A stretch of DNA of 29,809 bases from UBA1723 sp045641625 (GCA_045641625.1 JAZUHH010000074.1:1-29809), one strand, 5' to 3'; shown: positions 8,235 to 17,370, counted from the first letter of the stretch. Translations and numbers: made by a program. Notes: generated by a model from the letters alone, not told the origin.

Positions 8235-9773
8235 TTATTTTGCCCATGTTGCTCTGTCCAGATTCCTGTAGCTTAACGCCTGCTTCATGTGTTTCCACTC
8301 CACAGTTTCGCTATTGTCCAAGTCTGCGATGGTTCTGGAAAGTTTAAGTATCTTCACATAGGCTCTTGCCGATAATTGCAGTTTGACCATTGCGTCGTCA
8401 AGCAGTTCGCTTGCCTTTTCAGCGATGTTGCAGTATTTGTCGCAGTGCTGCTTCTCCATTTGCGCATTGCAATAGATGCCCGGCTCGTTTTTGAATCTGT
8501 CCCTCTGAATCTTGCGTGCAGCCTCGACTCTTTCCCTGATCTGCGCGCTTGTCTCTCCGTCTCCCTTCTGCATCAGTTTGTCCTTTTCCACTGGTTGCAG
8601 TTCTATCTGAATGTCTATTCGGTCAAGAAGTGGGCCGGAAATCTTGTTCATGTATCTTGCCACCTCAGTTGGGGAGCAGGTACATTGTCTGAGCCTGTTG
8701 CCATAGTAGCCGCATGGACAAGGGTTCATGGCAGCTACAAGAATAAAGTTTGCGGGGTATTCTGCAGTAAGTTTTGCGCGGGAAATGCAAATCTTGCCTT
8801 CCTCAAGTGGCTGTCTTAGCTCCTCTAGAGCGTTTCTGTTGTATTGAGGAAGCTCGTCAAGGAAAAGCACTCCATTGTGGGCAAGAGATATTTCTCCCGG
8901 CTTGGGAACACTACCGCCGCCAAGCAGAGCCACAGCCGACACGTTGTTGTGCGGACTACGGAAAGGTCGTGTGGTCATAAGCGACTTGTTCTCGCCCAGA
9001 AGCCCTGCTACGGAGTGAATCTTCGTAGTTTCAAGAGCCTCGTCAAATGTGAATTTTGGCATTATTGTCGGCACTCTCTGTGCCAGCATGGATTTACCGC
9101 AGCCCGGACTGCCCACCATGATTATGTTGTGGCCGCCTGCTACAGCAACCTCAAAGGCTTTCTTTGCCTGTTCCTGTCCGCAGACATCATGAAAATCTAT
9201 ATTGAATATGCTTCGCTTGTCGAAGAAGTCCCCTTGAGTGTCACTTTTGACTCTTTCCACGGAAGCCTCTCCGTTCAATAGTTGCGCCACTTCCTTCAGG
9301 GATTCCACGCCATAGACCTCTATGCCTTCAACTATTGCCGCTTCGAGTGCGTTCTCTTTTGGAAGGATGAACTTCTTGAACCCAAGTTCCTTTGCCATGA
9401 TTGCTATTGACAGGGCAGCATTTATCTTTCTAACTGTTCCGTCAAGGGAAAGCTCGCCCATAATAAGGCAGCCCTCTACAGAACTGTCTTCTATAGCGCC
9501 GTTTGCGGCAAGAAGTCCTACTGCGATAGGAAGATCATATCCGCTTCCCTCCTTGCGCACGTCTGCCGGAGCAAGGTTTATCGTGATATTCTTCTTTGGG
9601 AAGTGCATCTCCGAATTTTGAATGGCAGTGAATATTCTGTCCTTGCTTTCCTTAACAGCGTTGTCCGGCAAACCTACCATAGAGAACTGGAATCCCTGAG
9701 TCAGGTTCACTTCGATAGTTATGAGTTGTGCGTCAATTCCGTTTACCGCTGCTGCGTATAGTTTTACAAGCAT
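8235..9773 (-). CDS. comM: ComM/YifB-family Mg-chelatase-like AAA+ ATPase
   Basis: This 512-residue protein is a YifB/ComM-type AAA+ ATPase. In Vibrio and Haemophilus, ComM is a hexameric branch-migration helicase that extends recombination during transformation; in Bacteroidetes the role is not established. The N-terminal Lon-protease-like domain (about 1-170) contains GSGYDLPIAVGLL and GELSLDG. The Mg_chelatase AAA core has a Walker A GSPGCGKS at 221-228, a Walker B GVLFLDEL at 301-308, a cysteine cluster NPCPCGYYGN...CTC at 350-366, and the sensor region GPLLDRIDIQIE from 380. The C-terminal part is the Mg_chelatase_C domain, ending with the family's LSxRAYxxILKLSRTIADL motif. It is the last gene after lgt and nfo, 27 bases behind nfo. 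The length is typical. Confidence 0.95.
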   Translation of the reverse strand: MLVKLYAAAVNGIDAQLITIEVNLTQGFQFSMVGLPDNAVKESKDRIFTAIQNSEMHFPKKNITINLAPADVRKEGSGYDLPIAVGLLAANGAIEDSSVEGCLIMGELSLDGTVRKINAALSIAIMAKELGFKKFILPKENALEAAIVEGIEVYGVESLKEVAQLLNGEASVERVKSDTQGDFFDKRSIFNIDFHDVCGQEQAKKAFEVAVAGGHNIIMVGSPGCGKSMLAQRVPTIMPKFTFDEALETTKIHSVAGLLGENKSLMTTRPFRSPHNNVSAVALLGGGSVPKPGEISLAHNGVLFLDELPQYNRNALEELRQPLEEGKICISRAKLTAEYPANFILVAAMNPCPCGYYGNRLRQCTCSPTEVARYMNKISGPLLDRIDIQIELQPVEKDKLMQKGDGETSAQIRERVEAARKIQRDRFKNEPGIYCNAQMEKQHCDKYCNIAEKASELLDDAMVKLQLSARAYVKILKLSRTIADLDNSETVEWKHMKQALSYRNLDRATWAK

Positions 9774-9800
9774 AGTCCTTCCTCCTTGTTATAAGTTATT

Positions 9801-10643
9801 CTATCCTTCGTAAGAGCGAAGTTTCGCAATCTCCTCTGCCCAAAGACTTTCATCCGGAGTCTCGAGAATCAAAGGGATGTTGTCGAATCTGCTGTCCTTC
9901 ATTATGAGCTCGAAGCAAGTTGCTCCAATCTCGCCTTTGCCGATATTGTTGTGTCTGTCAACCTTTGAAGCCAGCCCTTTCATAGAGTCGTTCAGGTGCA
10001 TAGCCCTCAAGTAGCCTAGTCCGATAATGGAGTCGAACTCAGCCATAGTTTTGTTGAAGCTCTCCTGGTCTCTAAGGTCGTATCCTGCGGCAAAAGTGTG
10101 GCAAGTGTCTATGCAGACACCGACTCTGCTTTTGTCGTCCACAAGATCAATTATCTTTCGTATCTCCTCAAACTTGTTGCCTACGTTCGAGCCTTGACCT
10201 GCTGTGTTCTCGATAACTGCGCAGACTCCCTTCGTCTTGGCCAATGTGATATTGATGGATTCCGCAATCCTTTTCAGGCAGTCGTCAACGCTAATTGCCT
10301 TTAGGTGGGAGCCTGGGTGGAAGTTAAGCATTGAAAGTCCAAGCTGTTCGCACCTCTGCATCTCGTCAAGAAACGCCGCGCGAGATTTCTCTAAGGCTTC
10401 GTCATCCGGATTGCCCAGATTGATAAGATAGCTGTCGTGCGGCAGGATCTGATCGGCAGAAAAACCAAACTCTTCGCAGTTCTTCTTGAACTTCTCGATA
10501 CTGCTTTCCGAAAGTGGGGCGGACACCCATTGGCGCTGGTTCTTTGTGAACAGCGCAAAAGCATTTGCCCCTATGTTATGCGCATTCAGAGGTGCGTTTT
10601 CTACGCCTCCGGATGCTGAAACGTGTGCTCCGACGTACTTCAT
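9801..10643 (-). CDS. nfo: Endonuclease IV (AP endonuclease)
   Basis: Endonuclease IV cleaves DNA 5' to abasic sites in base-excision repair, using three zinc ions in a TIM barrel. The protein has 280 residues, as is usual. All nine metal ligands known from E. coli Nfo are present at the same residue numbers: His69, His109, Glu145, Asp179, His182, His216, Asp229, His231 and Glu261. The N-terminus MKYVGAHVSASGG is the family signature. Its start lies only two bases after the lgt stop, so the two are co-transcribed and probably translationally coupled. comM follows 27 bases downstream, which makes a lgt-nfo-comM unit. Confidence 0.98.
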   Translation of the reverse strand: MKYVGAHVSASGGVENAPLNAHNIGANAFALFTKNQRQWVSAPLSESSIEKFKKNCEEFGFSADQILPHDSYLINLGNPDDEALEKSRAAFLDEMQRCEQLGLSMLNFHPGSHLKAISVDDCLKRIAESINITLAKTKGVCAVIENTAGQGSNVGNKFEEIRKIIDLVDDKSRVGVCIDTCHTFAAGYDLRDQESFNKTMAEFDSIIGLGYLRAMHLNDSMKGLASKVDRHNNIGKGEIGATCFELIMKDSRFDNIPLILETPDESLWAEEIAKLRSYEG

Positions 10644-10645
10644 GT

Positions 10646-11482
10646 CTAATCTTTTGTTATTGGTGCTTTACCTATTGCAACTCGCACAAGCAGTATGACT
10701 CCAAGTATTATCAGAGGCAGGCTTAGCAGCTGTCCTACGTTCAAAATCATGTCGTCTTCGTAAGACTCCTGGCTGTTCTTGATGAACTCAAGGATGAATC
10801 TTGTTAGGAATATGCCTATAAGGAACACTCCGAAAATCAAGCCTTCATACTTGCGTGCGTTTGTCTTCCAATATAGGTACATCAATGTGCCGAATGTGAC
10901 AAGACAGTATAGGATCTCGTATATCTGCGTCGGGTGGCTTGGTTCAGAATAAATCGGATCTGCGCCCCTCATCCATTGTGGAAGGTTGGTGATGAACCTG
11001 AATGCCCAAGGCAAGTCAGTCGGATGACCATAGATCTCGTGGTTCATAAGGTTTCCGAATCTGATGCAGGCTCCCGTGATTGCCACAGCGATGACAGTCC
11101 TGTCCAGCGTCCAAATGTAGCTGTGTTTTGTGACCTTCTTGCTGAAGATGTACATTCCGATCAGGATACCGACAGCTCCTCCGTGACTGGACAAGCCTCC
11201 CTGCCAAATTTGTAGCACTTCAAGAGGACGAGGGAAATAGTATTCGAAATCATAGAAGTAGCAGTGTCCGAGTCTTGCACCTATGACAGTTGAAATTGCC
11301 ATGTAGATAAAGAACTTTTCTACGGCATCTTCAGGAAGTTTCTCCCTTCTGTATATGCGGTCTTCTACCTGATATCCAAGGAAGAAGCCAAGCGCCCACA
11401 TGAGGCCGTACCATCTCACAGCCCTGCCGAATACAGTAAATACTACAGGATCAACATCCCAAGTAATGAAGTCTAACGTCAT
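10646..11482 (-). CDS. lgt: Prolipoprotein diacylglyceryl transferase
   Basis: Lgt moves diacylglycerol from phosphatidylglycerol onto the lipobox cysteine of prolipoproteins, the first step of lipoprotein maturation in the inner membrane. The 278-residue protein has about seven membrane segments. It carries the family motifs: GGLSSHGGAVG with His100 (His103 in E. coli), the Lgt signature from Arg141 (RFGNLMNHEIYG, with Asn144), and LTRFILEF with an arginine near 228. The several lipoproteins in this window (at 904, 15649 and 19186) would be its substrates. It is the first gene of the lgt-nfo-comM unit and has a well-formed promoter 54 bases upstream. Confidence 0.97.
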   Translation of the reverse strand: MTLDFITWDVDPVVFTVFGRAVRWYGLMWALGFFLGYQVEDRIYRREKLPEDAVEKFFIYMAISTVIGARLGHCYFYDFEYYFPRPLEVLQIWQGGLSSHGGAVGILIGMYIFSKKVTKHSYIWTLDRTVIAVAITGACIRFGNLMNHEIYGHPTDLPWAFRFITNLPQWMRGADPIYSEPSHPTQIYEILYCLVTFGTLMYLYWKTNARKYEGLIFGVFLIGIFLTRFILEFIKNSQESYEDDMILNVGQLLSLPLIILGVILLVRVAIGKAPITKD

Positions 11483-11535
11483 GTCTAATGATTTTTAATT
11501 TTGAGGCAAAGTTTCATCGCCGATAATAAATCATG

Positions 11536-11567
11536 CAAATGTACAAATTATTTGGTTAATCAACAAA
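11536..11567 (-). promoter_or_regulatory. Promoter of lgt-nfo-comM
   Basis: Read on the minus strand, a perfect -33 TTTG (11564-11567) stands 20 bases from a perfect -7 TACATTTG (11536-11543). This is among the best-formed Bacteroidetes promoters in the window, 54 bases upstream of the lgt ATG. Confidence 0.75.
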
Positions 11568-11668
11568 TCTTGCGTCAGTCCTGTGCTAAAATTGTGATAA
11601 GAGGAGTTCCTCAACTGAAAATAATCCTTGGAATCCGTTAATAAATTCTTAGGAGCCTTTCCCAAAGA

Positions 11669-11704
11669 AAAAAGCAGAGGGGCATTTCTGCACCTCTGCT
11701 TTTT
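11669..11704. terminator. Terminator of secA, possibly bidirectional
   Basis: A 12-bp perfect stem pairs AAAAAGCAGAGG (11669-11680) with CCTCTGCTTTTT (11693-11704). On the minus strand it is followed by a T-rich tail (TTTTTTCTTT). It lies 55 bases after the secA stop and insulates the downstream lgt promoter. Confidence 0.85.
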
Positions 11705-11759
11705 GAAAATCCAATTTATAGCGGACTATTTCCCGAATAAAATAAGCCTGTAAAAATGC

Positions 11760-14700
11760 TTAGATATTCTTTCCACAGCACTGCTTGTATTTCTTGCCTG
11801 AACCGCAAGGACATGGATCGTTTCTTCCTACCTTGTCCTCTGCCTTTGCTGGCATCTGCTTAGGAGCTTCTTCGTTCTCGATTGCCTCCTCCTCGTTGCC
11901 GCGGTTAGCCTGCATAAGCTGCTGCTGTGCCAATTGACGGTTAGCCTCTTCAAGCTGCTGGCGGCGAGCTGCCTCCTTGGCTCTCAAAGCCTCAGCCTCT
12001 GCGTCATCAGCCTGCTGCATCATAGGGATCTGGCCGCGCATCAAAATGTTCACAGACTCCTGAGAAATCTCGTTAAGCAGCTGGTCGAACAACTTGAAAG
12101 ATTCGATCTTGTAGATTACAAGCGGATCCTTCTGCTCGTAGTGTACGTTTCTTACTGACTCCTTCAAGTCATCCATCTCTCTCAAGTGCTCCTTCCACTT
12201 TGTGTCGATTGTGTGAAGAAGGATTCTCTTCTCGAACTCCTTGACGATGTTCTTGCACTCGCAATCCAAAGAAGTCTTGATGTCTGCTGTGATGTTGTAA
12301 ACGAAGCGTCCGTCTGCGATAGGAACTCCGACATAGCCGCCGTTAGGGTATCTCTCGTTAAGCATTCTCATCACGTTCATTGCGTGCGATGCGATAAGCT
12401 CTGTGCGAGTCTTGAATGTGCTCATTGCCTCGTTGAACAACTTGACCTTTATCTCGTTGTCCTTCAATGTAGAGAACTCTTCCTCTGTGATCTCTGTAGT
12501 GTAGGCAAGAAGTCTTAGAACCTCGTCCTTGAAGTTCTCGTAGTCACCTGTCAAGCGTCCGTTGTCAACTAAAGCACTTGCAACGTCTGCAATCATGTTC
12601 ATGATGTTGACGCCCATACGCTCGCTCTTCAAAGTCTCGCGGCGCTGGCGGTAAACTACCTCACGCTGGTTGTTCATTACGTCATCGTACGCGATCAAGT
12701 GCTTACGAACACCGAAGTGGTTCTCCTCAACCTTCTTCTGTGCGCGCTCGATAGACTTTGTAACCATCGAGTTCTCGATCATCTCTCCGTCCTTCAATCC
12801 AAGTTTCTGCAACCAAACTGAAAGCTTCTCGGAACCGAACAGACGCATCAACTTGTCCTCTAGGGATACGTAGAATACAGAAGAACCTGGATCTCCCTGA
12901 CGTCCGGCACGACCACGCAACTGGCGGTCAACGCGGCGGGACTCGTGACGCTCTGTACCGATGATAGCAAGACCACCTGCAGCCTTGATCTCGTCGGAAA
13001 GCTTGATATCTGTACCACGACCTGCCATGTTTGTGGCGATTGTTACAGTCTTGCTCTTTCCAGCCTCTGCAACGATATCGGCCTCCTTCTGGTGTAGCTT
13101 TGCGTTCAATACGTTATGCTTGATGTTGCGAAGCTTAAGCATTCGGCTTAGCAACTCAGAGATTTCAACCGAAGTAGTTCCCACAAGAACTGGACGACCG
13201 GCCTCGACCATCTTCTCGATCTCCTCGATTACAGCGTTGTACTTCTCGCGCTGAGTACGATAGATTCGGTCGTTAAGGTCGTGTCTTGCAATCGGTCTGT
13301 TTGTAGGGATAACCACAACGTCAAGCTTGTAGATGTTCCAGAACTCACCTGCCTCAGTCTCTGCAGTACCTGTCATTCCGGCAAGCTTGTGGTACATACG
13401 GAAGTAGTTCTGGAGTGTGATTGTTGCGTATGTCTGTGTTGTAGCCTCAACCTTTACTCCCTCCTTAGCCTCAAGAGCCTGGTGCAGACCGTCAGAGTAG
13501 CGGCGTCCGTCCATGATACGTCCGGTCTGCTCGTCAACGATCATTACTTTTCCGTCTATGACAACATACTGGTCGTCCTTGATGAAAAGTGTGTAAGCCT
13601 TGAGCAACTGGTTTACGCAGTGGATTCGCTCGCTTTTTACCGAGTAGTTCTGTATGATTTCGTTCTTTTTTGCAATCTTCTCCTCTCCGTGAATACCGCT
13701 CTCTTCAAGGGCAGCCATCTCGGAACCGATGTCCGGAATAACGAAGAAGTCAGCCTCTGCACTTGACTCAGCCAAGGCCTTGTTACCCTTGTCTGTAAGA
13801 ATGATGCTGTTGTGCTTCTCGTCGATAACGAAGTATAGAGGGTCAGTCGCAATGTGCATGTTGCGGTTGTTGTCCTCCATAAAGTGCTCCTCAGTCTTGA
13901 TAAGGATTGGCTTGATGCCAGGCTCGCTCAAATACTTGATAAGCGGAGTGTTCTTTGGAAGAGCCTTGTATGAGCGGAACAATGCCAAAGCACCTTCCTC
14001 CTGCTCCTTCTTGTCAGAGGATGCCATAAGTCTCTTGGCGTCAGTAAGGTACTTTGTAGCCATTTCTCTCTGCATCTTTACAAGACGCTCGATCTGAGGC
14101 TTGAACTCGTTGTATAGCTCTTCGTCGCTCTTGTCTCTCTCTACCGGACCAGAGATGATAAGCGGAGTACGTGCGTCATCAATAAGAACCGAGTCAACCT
14201 CGTCCACGATAGCGTAGTTGTGCGCTCTCTGCACCAAGTCCTCCTCACGTCCTGCCATGTTGTCGCGAAGGTAGTCGAAACCGAACTCGTTGTTAGTTCC
14301 GAATGTGATGTCGCACATGTAGGCAGCTCTACGCTCTGGCGAGTTAGGCTGGTGCTTGTCGATACAGTCAACAGTAAGTCCGTGGAACATGTAAAGAGGT
14401 CCCATCCACTCCGAGTCACGCTTTGAAAGGTAGTCGTTGACTGTGATCACGTGAACACCGTTTCCTGTCAATGCGTTAAGGAACACTGGAAGAGTAGCCA
14501 CAAGAGTCTTACCCTCTCCAGTTGCCATCTCAGCGATCTTTCCCTTGTGAAGAACAGTACCACCGAACAACTGTACGTCATAGTGGATCATGTTCCAGAA
14601 GTTCTCGTTTCCTCCTGCAGTCCAGTGGTTGTGATAGATTGCCTGGTCTCCGTCGATAGTGATGAAGTCGAAGCAAGGGTTTTCAGGGTACTTGGCTGCG

Positions 14701-15113
14701 AAAGAGCGGTCAAGGTCTGTTGCAGTAACAACCACATCCTTCTGCTCAGTGAATCTTCTTGCTGTGTCCTTTACGATGGCGAACACCTCTGGAAGTATTT
14801 CGTCAAGCTTGACCTCTAGCTTCTCAAGCTTAGTCTTCTCAAGCTTGTCAATTTCGTTGTAAGCCTTCTCTCTCTTTTCAATCTCAAGGCTTTCGATAGA
14901 GTCCTTCAATTCCTTGATTCGAGCAATCTCGTCCTTGATATACTCCTGAAGATCAGCTCTAAGCTGTGTTGTGCGAGCACGAAGAGCATCGTTGCTCAAC
15001 TCCTTGATGCTTGGGTATATTGCGTTAACCTCGTCAACGTAAGGCTGGATAAGCTTTTTGTCCTTGTCCGCCTTGTTACCGAACATCTTTGATAATAGAT
15101 CGATGAATCCCAT
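11760..15113 (-). CDS. secA: Preprotein translocase ATPase SecA (long Bacteroidetes form)
   Basis: SecA is the ATP-driven motor that pushes preproteins through SecYEG. At 1,117 residues it exceeds the roughly 900 of E. coli. Two extra segments lie before Walker A: a charged helical stretch at about 58-105 and a second insert at about 125-172; both are typical of Bacteroidetes SecA. Walker A MATGEGKT is at 196-203, with DEVDSVLIDDARTPLIISG further on, MAGRGTDIKL in motor domain 2 and the arginine-finger region RQLRGRAGRQGDPG. After a Gln/Glu/Ala-rich linker, the C-terminus ends in the zinc-binding SecB-interaction motif (RNDPCPCGSGKKYKQCCG). It is the last gene of a cluster with the C_GCAxxG_C_C protein, whose stop lies 16 bases before the secA ATG. 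Confidence 0.98.
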   Translation of the reverse strand: MGFIDLLSKMFGNKADKDKKLIQPYVDEVNAIYPSIKELSNDALRARTTQLRADLQEYIKDEIARIKELKDSIESLEIEKREKAYNEIDKLEKTKLEKLEVKLDEILPEVFAIVKDTARRFTEQKDVVVTATDLDRSFAAKYPENPCFDFITIDGDQAIYHNHWTAGGNENFWNMIHYDVQLFGGTVLHKGKIAEMATGEGKTLVATLPVFLNALTGNGVHVITVNDYLSKRDSEWMGPLYMFHGLTVDCIDKHQPNSPERRAAYMCDITFGTNNEFGFDYLRDNMAGREEDLVQRAHNYAIVDEVDSVLIDDARTPLIISGPVERDKSDEELYNEFKPQIERLVKMQREMATKYLTDAKRLMASSDKKEQEEGALALFRSYKALPKNTPLIKYLSEPGIKPILIKTEEHFMEDNNRNMHIATDPLYFVIDEKHNSIILTDKGNKALAESSAEADFFVIPDIGSEMAALEESGIHGEEKIAKKNEIIQNYSVKSERIHCVNQLLKAYTLFIKDDQYVVIDGKVMIVDEQTGRIMDGRRYSDGLHQALEAKEGVKVEATTQTYATITLQNYFRMYHKLAGMTGTAETEAGEFWNIYKLDVVVIPTNRPIARHDLNDRIYRTQREKYNAVIEEIEKMVEAGRPVLVGTTSVEISELLSRMLKLRNIKHNVLNAKLHQKEADIVAEAGKSKTVTIATNMAGRGTDIKLSDEIKAAGGLAIIGTERHESRRVDRQLRGRAGRQGDPGSSVFYVSLEDKLMRLFGSEKLSVWLQKLGLKDGEMIENSMVTKSIERAQKKVEENHFGVRKHLIAYDDVMNNQREVVYRQRRETLKSERMGVNIMNMIADVASALVDNGRLTGDYENFKDEVLRLLAYTTEITEEEFSTLKDNEIKVKLFNEAMSTFKTRTELIASHAMNVMRMLNERYPNGGYVGVPIADGRFVYNITADIKTSLDCECKNIVKEFEKRILLHTIDTKWKEHLREMDDLKESVRNVHYEQKDPLVIYKIESFKLFDQLLNEISQESVNILMRGQIPMMQQADDAEAEALRAKEAARRQQLEEANRQLAQQQLMQANRGNEEEAIENEEAPKQMPAKAEDKVGRNDPCPCGSGKKYKQCCGKNI

Positions 15114-15129
15114 ATTCTTGTTATTTTCT

Positions 15130-15555
15130 TTATTTCAATGTTGATTTATACTCCTCCCATATTCTGGCCGCAGACTCCACAAGAAGCGGACAAGCTGCCG
15201 GCTTTGTGATTCCGGAGTTGTTGTCCCTGAGGCACTTCAGCTCTGCGCATATTAGGCTTCCGTGCTCAGCCTTGAATTTGGCGGCAAGTTCCTGGACAAT
15301 GCGATAGGTCTTCTGTTTGGATTCGTTGTCCTTGCCCTCTGTCGCTCCGTTCTCAAGTCCGACAAGCAAAGCCAAGCCTCCGAAAGCTCCACAAGTCTCC
15401 CTCATGCAGCCGATACCACCGCCAAGGGCGGAAGAAACTTTCAATGCCTGCTCCTTCGAGAACCCGTAGTCCTCTGCATAGGTGGCAAACACAGCCTGGG
15501 CACAGTTGTAGCCAGATGCGAAAAGTTCTTTAGCTTTCTCTGTTTTATTGTCCAT
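15130..15555 (-). CDS. C_GCAxxG_C_C family protein
   Basis: This 141-residue cytosolic protein belongs to the C_GCAxxG_C_C family (Pfam PF09719), whose function is not settled; the conserved cysteines suggest a redox or metal/cofactor role. The cysteines are Cys18 (SGYNCAQAV), Cys50 and Cys55 (GGGIGCMRETCGAFGG), then Cys103, Cys108 and Cys122. I chose the ATG at 15555 because the family starts just before the first helix (KAKELF); a longer in-frame start at 15609 adds an unrelated 18 residues. It precedes secA by 16 bases and probably shares its transcript, but nothing known links it to secretion. Confidence 0.88.
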   Translation of the reverse strand: MDNKTEKAKELFASGYNCAQAVFATYAEDYGFSKEQALKVSSALGGGIGCMRETCGAFGGLALLVGLENGATEGKDNESKQKTYRIVQELAAKFKAEHGSLICAELKCLRDNNSGITKPAACPLLVESAARIWEEYKSTLK

Positions 15556-15618
15556 TACAATGTTGGTGTATAAAAATTTAACTTTCTCAACGTGGCAAGT
15601 TAAATGCAATGGGAAGGC

Positions 15619-15642
15619 CGTTCACTATAAATATAATGAACG
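15619..15642 (-). other. Intercistronic hairpin
   Basis: CGTTCA (15619-15624) and TGAACG (15637-15642) form an inverted repeat that extends inward through TATA/TATA with one T-G pair. It lies just after the deacetylase-like gene and before the C_GCAxxG gene on the minus strand. There is no T tract after it, so it is a possible RNA-processing or attenuation site rather than a standard terminator. Confidence 0.4.
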
Positions 15643-15648
15643 ACTGTT

Positions 15649-16698
15649 TTAGTCAAGGTTTATGATATAAATGTCTCCCTTATCAGGTACTGCGTCAAAG
15701 ATGATGTACTTACATCCGTTAATAGGCTTCACAATATGATTTATGACCTTCTCTTTTTGGAAAACTTCTATGTTGTGCCATCCGAAAGGAAGCAGGCAAC
15801 GAAGTGTTAGCGGACAGTCATATATCTCGCTGTCAAGACCGTCAGTCAGAGAAAGTCTGACCACAATCTTGTCAGGATTGATAGCCTTTGCAGTAGAGTC
15901 TTTATGGATGACCTCTATCTTATGATGATCTCTTTCCTTGGCATACTTGGCCACGTCCTTGAACGTAGCTACCCAGTACGAGTACGACTTCTCCTGGTCC
16001 TTCAGATACTGCAGGCTTTCCCTGAGTATGCCAGAGGATAGAGAGGAGTAGCCGGAACTGTCCGGATTAGTGCCGTGGTCGATCTCATTAACAGTAAAGA
16101 TGCACCAGCCTCCAGTTGTCTTGGTTGTTTCGAAACTGCGCTTGAACTGCTCGAAAGAGTTCACTGCGCCAGCCTCTCCGCAAATAAGCGAGCTAATGTT
16201 GTAATAGTCTCTTGGAGATTTTGGCTCTATGTATCCTGCGCATCCCTTAGCCGCAAAATAGTGGTTCTTGACAAGGTTTGTGTCTCCGACCACGCAGTTG
16301 CTGTATGCCAAGGTGTTGCACCTGTACATAGGAATCTTTACGTTTATCCTTGCATTTGCATCTAAAATATCTTGTCTTTGTTCGTTATAGCTAAGTGTGT
16401 CATACACAGCGTGTTCCACTGTGTGGCTTCCAACCTCGAATCCCTTTGCTGTCGCCTCTCTCAGCGCATCCCACTTCTTCTGGTTGCACCACTTTGTGCA
16501 GACGAAGAACGAGCAAGGGTAGTCGTATTCATAGAACATAGGAAGAGCCTTGGTGAACTGGTTTGTGTAGCTGTCCTCGAAGGCAAAAGTCACGGCACAC
16601 TGCTTGAAGCCACGCCAAGTCGCCACCTCGAACTCTGTCTGAGGAGCACAACTGGCAAGGCACATCAAGAAGGATGTGAGAGCCATTATTTTGCCCAT
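15649..16698 (-). CDS. Polysaccharide-deacetylase-like (NodB) lipoprotein with altered catalytic motif
   Basis: This 349-residue exported lipoprotein starts at the ATG at 16698 (an upstream in-frame TTG at 16710 is less likely). Its signal peptide ends in lipobox LASC with Cys17. The NodB fold is indicated by a first motif VTFAFEDSY (34-43 region), the segment YPCSFFVCTKW, and the second motif GSHTVEH with metal-ligand histidines His92 and His96. Family members normally carry TFDDG, in which the first Asp is the catalytic base; here that position is Glu41, followed by the retained metal-ligand Asp42. Activity is therefore uncertain. The C-terminal ~100 residues look like a beta-rich accessory domain. 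It follows rimM by 47 bases on the same strand. The substrate is unknown. Confidence 0.8.
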   Translation of the reverse strand: MGKIMALTSFLMCLASCAPQTEFEVATWRGFKQCAVTFAFEDSYTNQFTKALPMFYEYDYPCSFFVCTKWCNQKKWDALREATAKGFEVGSHTVEHAVYDTLSYNEQRQDILDANARINVKIPMYRCNTLAYSNCVVGDTNLVKNHYFAAKGCAGYIEPKSPRDYYNISSLICGEAGAVNSFEQFKRSFETTKTTGGWCIFTVNEIDHGTNPDSSGYSSLSSGILRESLQYLKDQEKSYSYWVATFKDVAKYAKERDHHKIEVIHKDSTAKAINPDKIVVRLSLTDGLDSEIYDCPLTLRCLLPFGWHNIEVFQKEKVINHIVKPINGCKYIIFDAVPDKGDIYIINLD

Positions 16699-16745
16699 GT
16701 TCTTACCCAAAACTCTGTATATTATAATGTTGTTATATATTGCTT

Positions 16746-17315
16746 CTACAGATCAGACTCCTCGTCCTCATCCTCGTCGTAAACTCCTCTGGTTCTGTTG
16801 ATGTCAACAAGTCCCTCGGGAATGTTCATCTTTATGGACATCGCGTCGTCGTCTATCTCTATGATCCACTCGTCTGTGGCTGGGATTATGACATCCGCGT
16901 CGTCGTCCTCCGGCTCGAGGTAGAACAGCACGTTTTCCGTACTGTCGTCCAGATAGTCGATTGTTCCGACGTACTGGTTGTTCTGATCAAATATCTTGTA
17001 ACCTTCATAGTTAGGGGAGTCCACATCTTCTCCGACAATGTCCCTAGAGATGTAAACACTGTCCTTCTCGAACTCCTCGGCTTCTTCAATAGTGTTGACT
17101 CCTGCAAGCTTCAGGAAGTATTTGCCTCCGCTGCATTTGCATTCCTCCACTCTGAACGGGATGAAGCACTTGTCTCTTTCTACGAAAATAAAAGAAATTT
17201 CCAATTCGTCGATGTCGTAGGCCCACTCTGCCGAAGGCGCGAACAGCAACATTCCGTTCTTGCCGTGGGTGCGGCTTATATTGCCTGCAAATACTACATC
17301 CGACTCTGTTATCAT
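16746..17315 (-). CDS. rimM: Ribosome maturation factor RimM
   Basis: RimM binds ribosomal protein uS19 and helps mature the head of the 30S subunit. The 189-residue protein has the RimM N-terminal beta barrel, opening with VVFAGNISRTHGKNGMLLF and continuing to LKLAGVNTIEEAEEFEKDSVYISRD. A PRC-barrel domain follows (about 100-175), with the diagnostic VIIPATDEWIIEID and MNIPEGLVDI. The ATG at 17315 gives the usual start directly before the barrel; the frame extends to 17369 but adds a non-conserved segment across the promoter. An acidic tail (DEDEDEESDL) ends the protein. It heads the minus-strand cluster rimM, deacetylase-like gene, C_GCAxxG gene, secA. A 206-codon frame on the opposite strand is a shadow. 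Confidence 0.93.
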   Translation of the reverse strand: MITESDVVFAGNISRTHGKNGMLLFAPSAEWAYDIDELEISFIFVERDKCFIPFRVEECKCSGGKYFLKLAGVNTIEEAEEFEKDSVYISRDIVGEDVDSPNYEGYKIFDQNNQYVGTIDYLDDSTENVLFYLEPEDDDADVIIPATDEWIIEIDDDAMSIKMNIPEGLVDINRTRGVYDEDEDEESDL

Positions 17316-17340
17316 TTCTATACTTTTATCAAAAATCGTA

Positions 17341-17370
17341 CAAAGATAATATATTTTTGACAAAAACAAT
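17341..17370 (-). promoter_or_regulatory. Candidate promoter of rimM
   Basis: On the minus strand TATCTTTG (17341-17348) matches the -7 box fully. ATTG (17367-17370) is a one-mismatch -33 element with an 18-base spacer. It lies 25 bases upstream of the rimM ATG. Confidence 0.55.

Noticed and set aside
16740..17360. 206-codon plus-strand reading frame opposite rimM
   Set aside because: The minus-strand product is a clear RimM with both domains; the plus-strand frame is a shadow with no recognisable motif.
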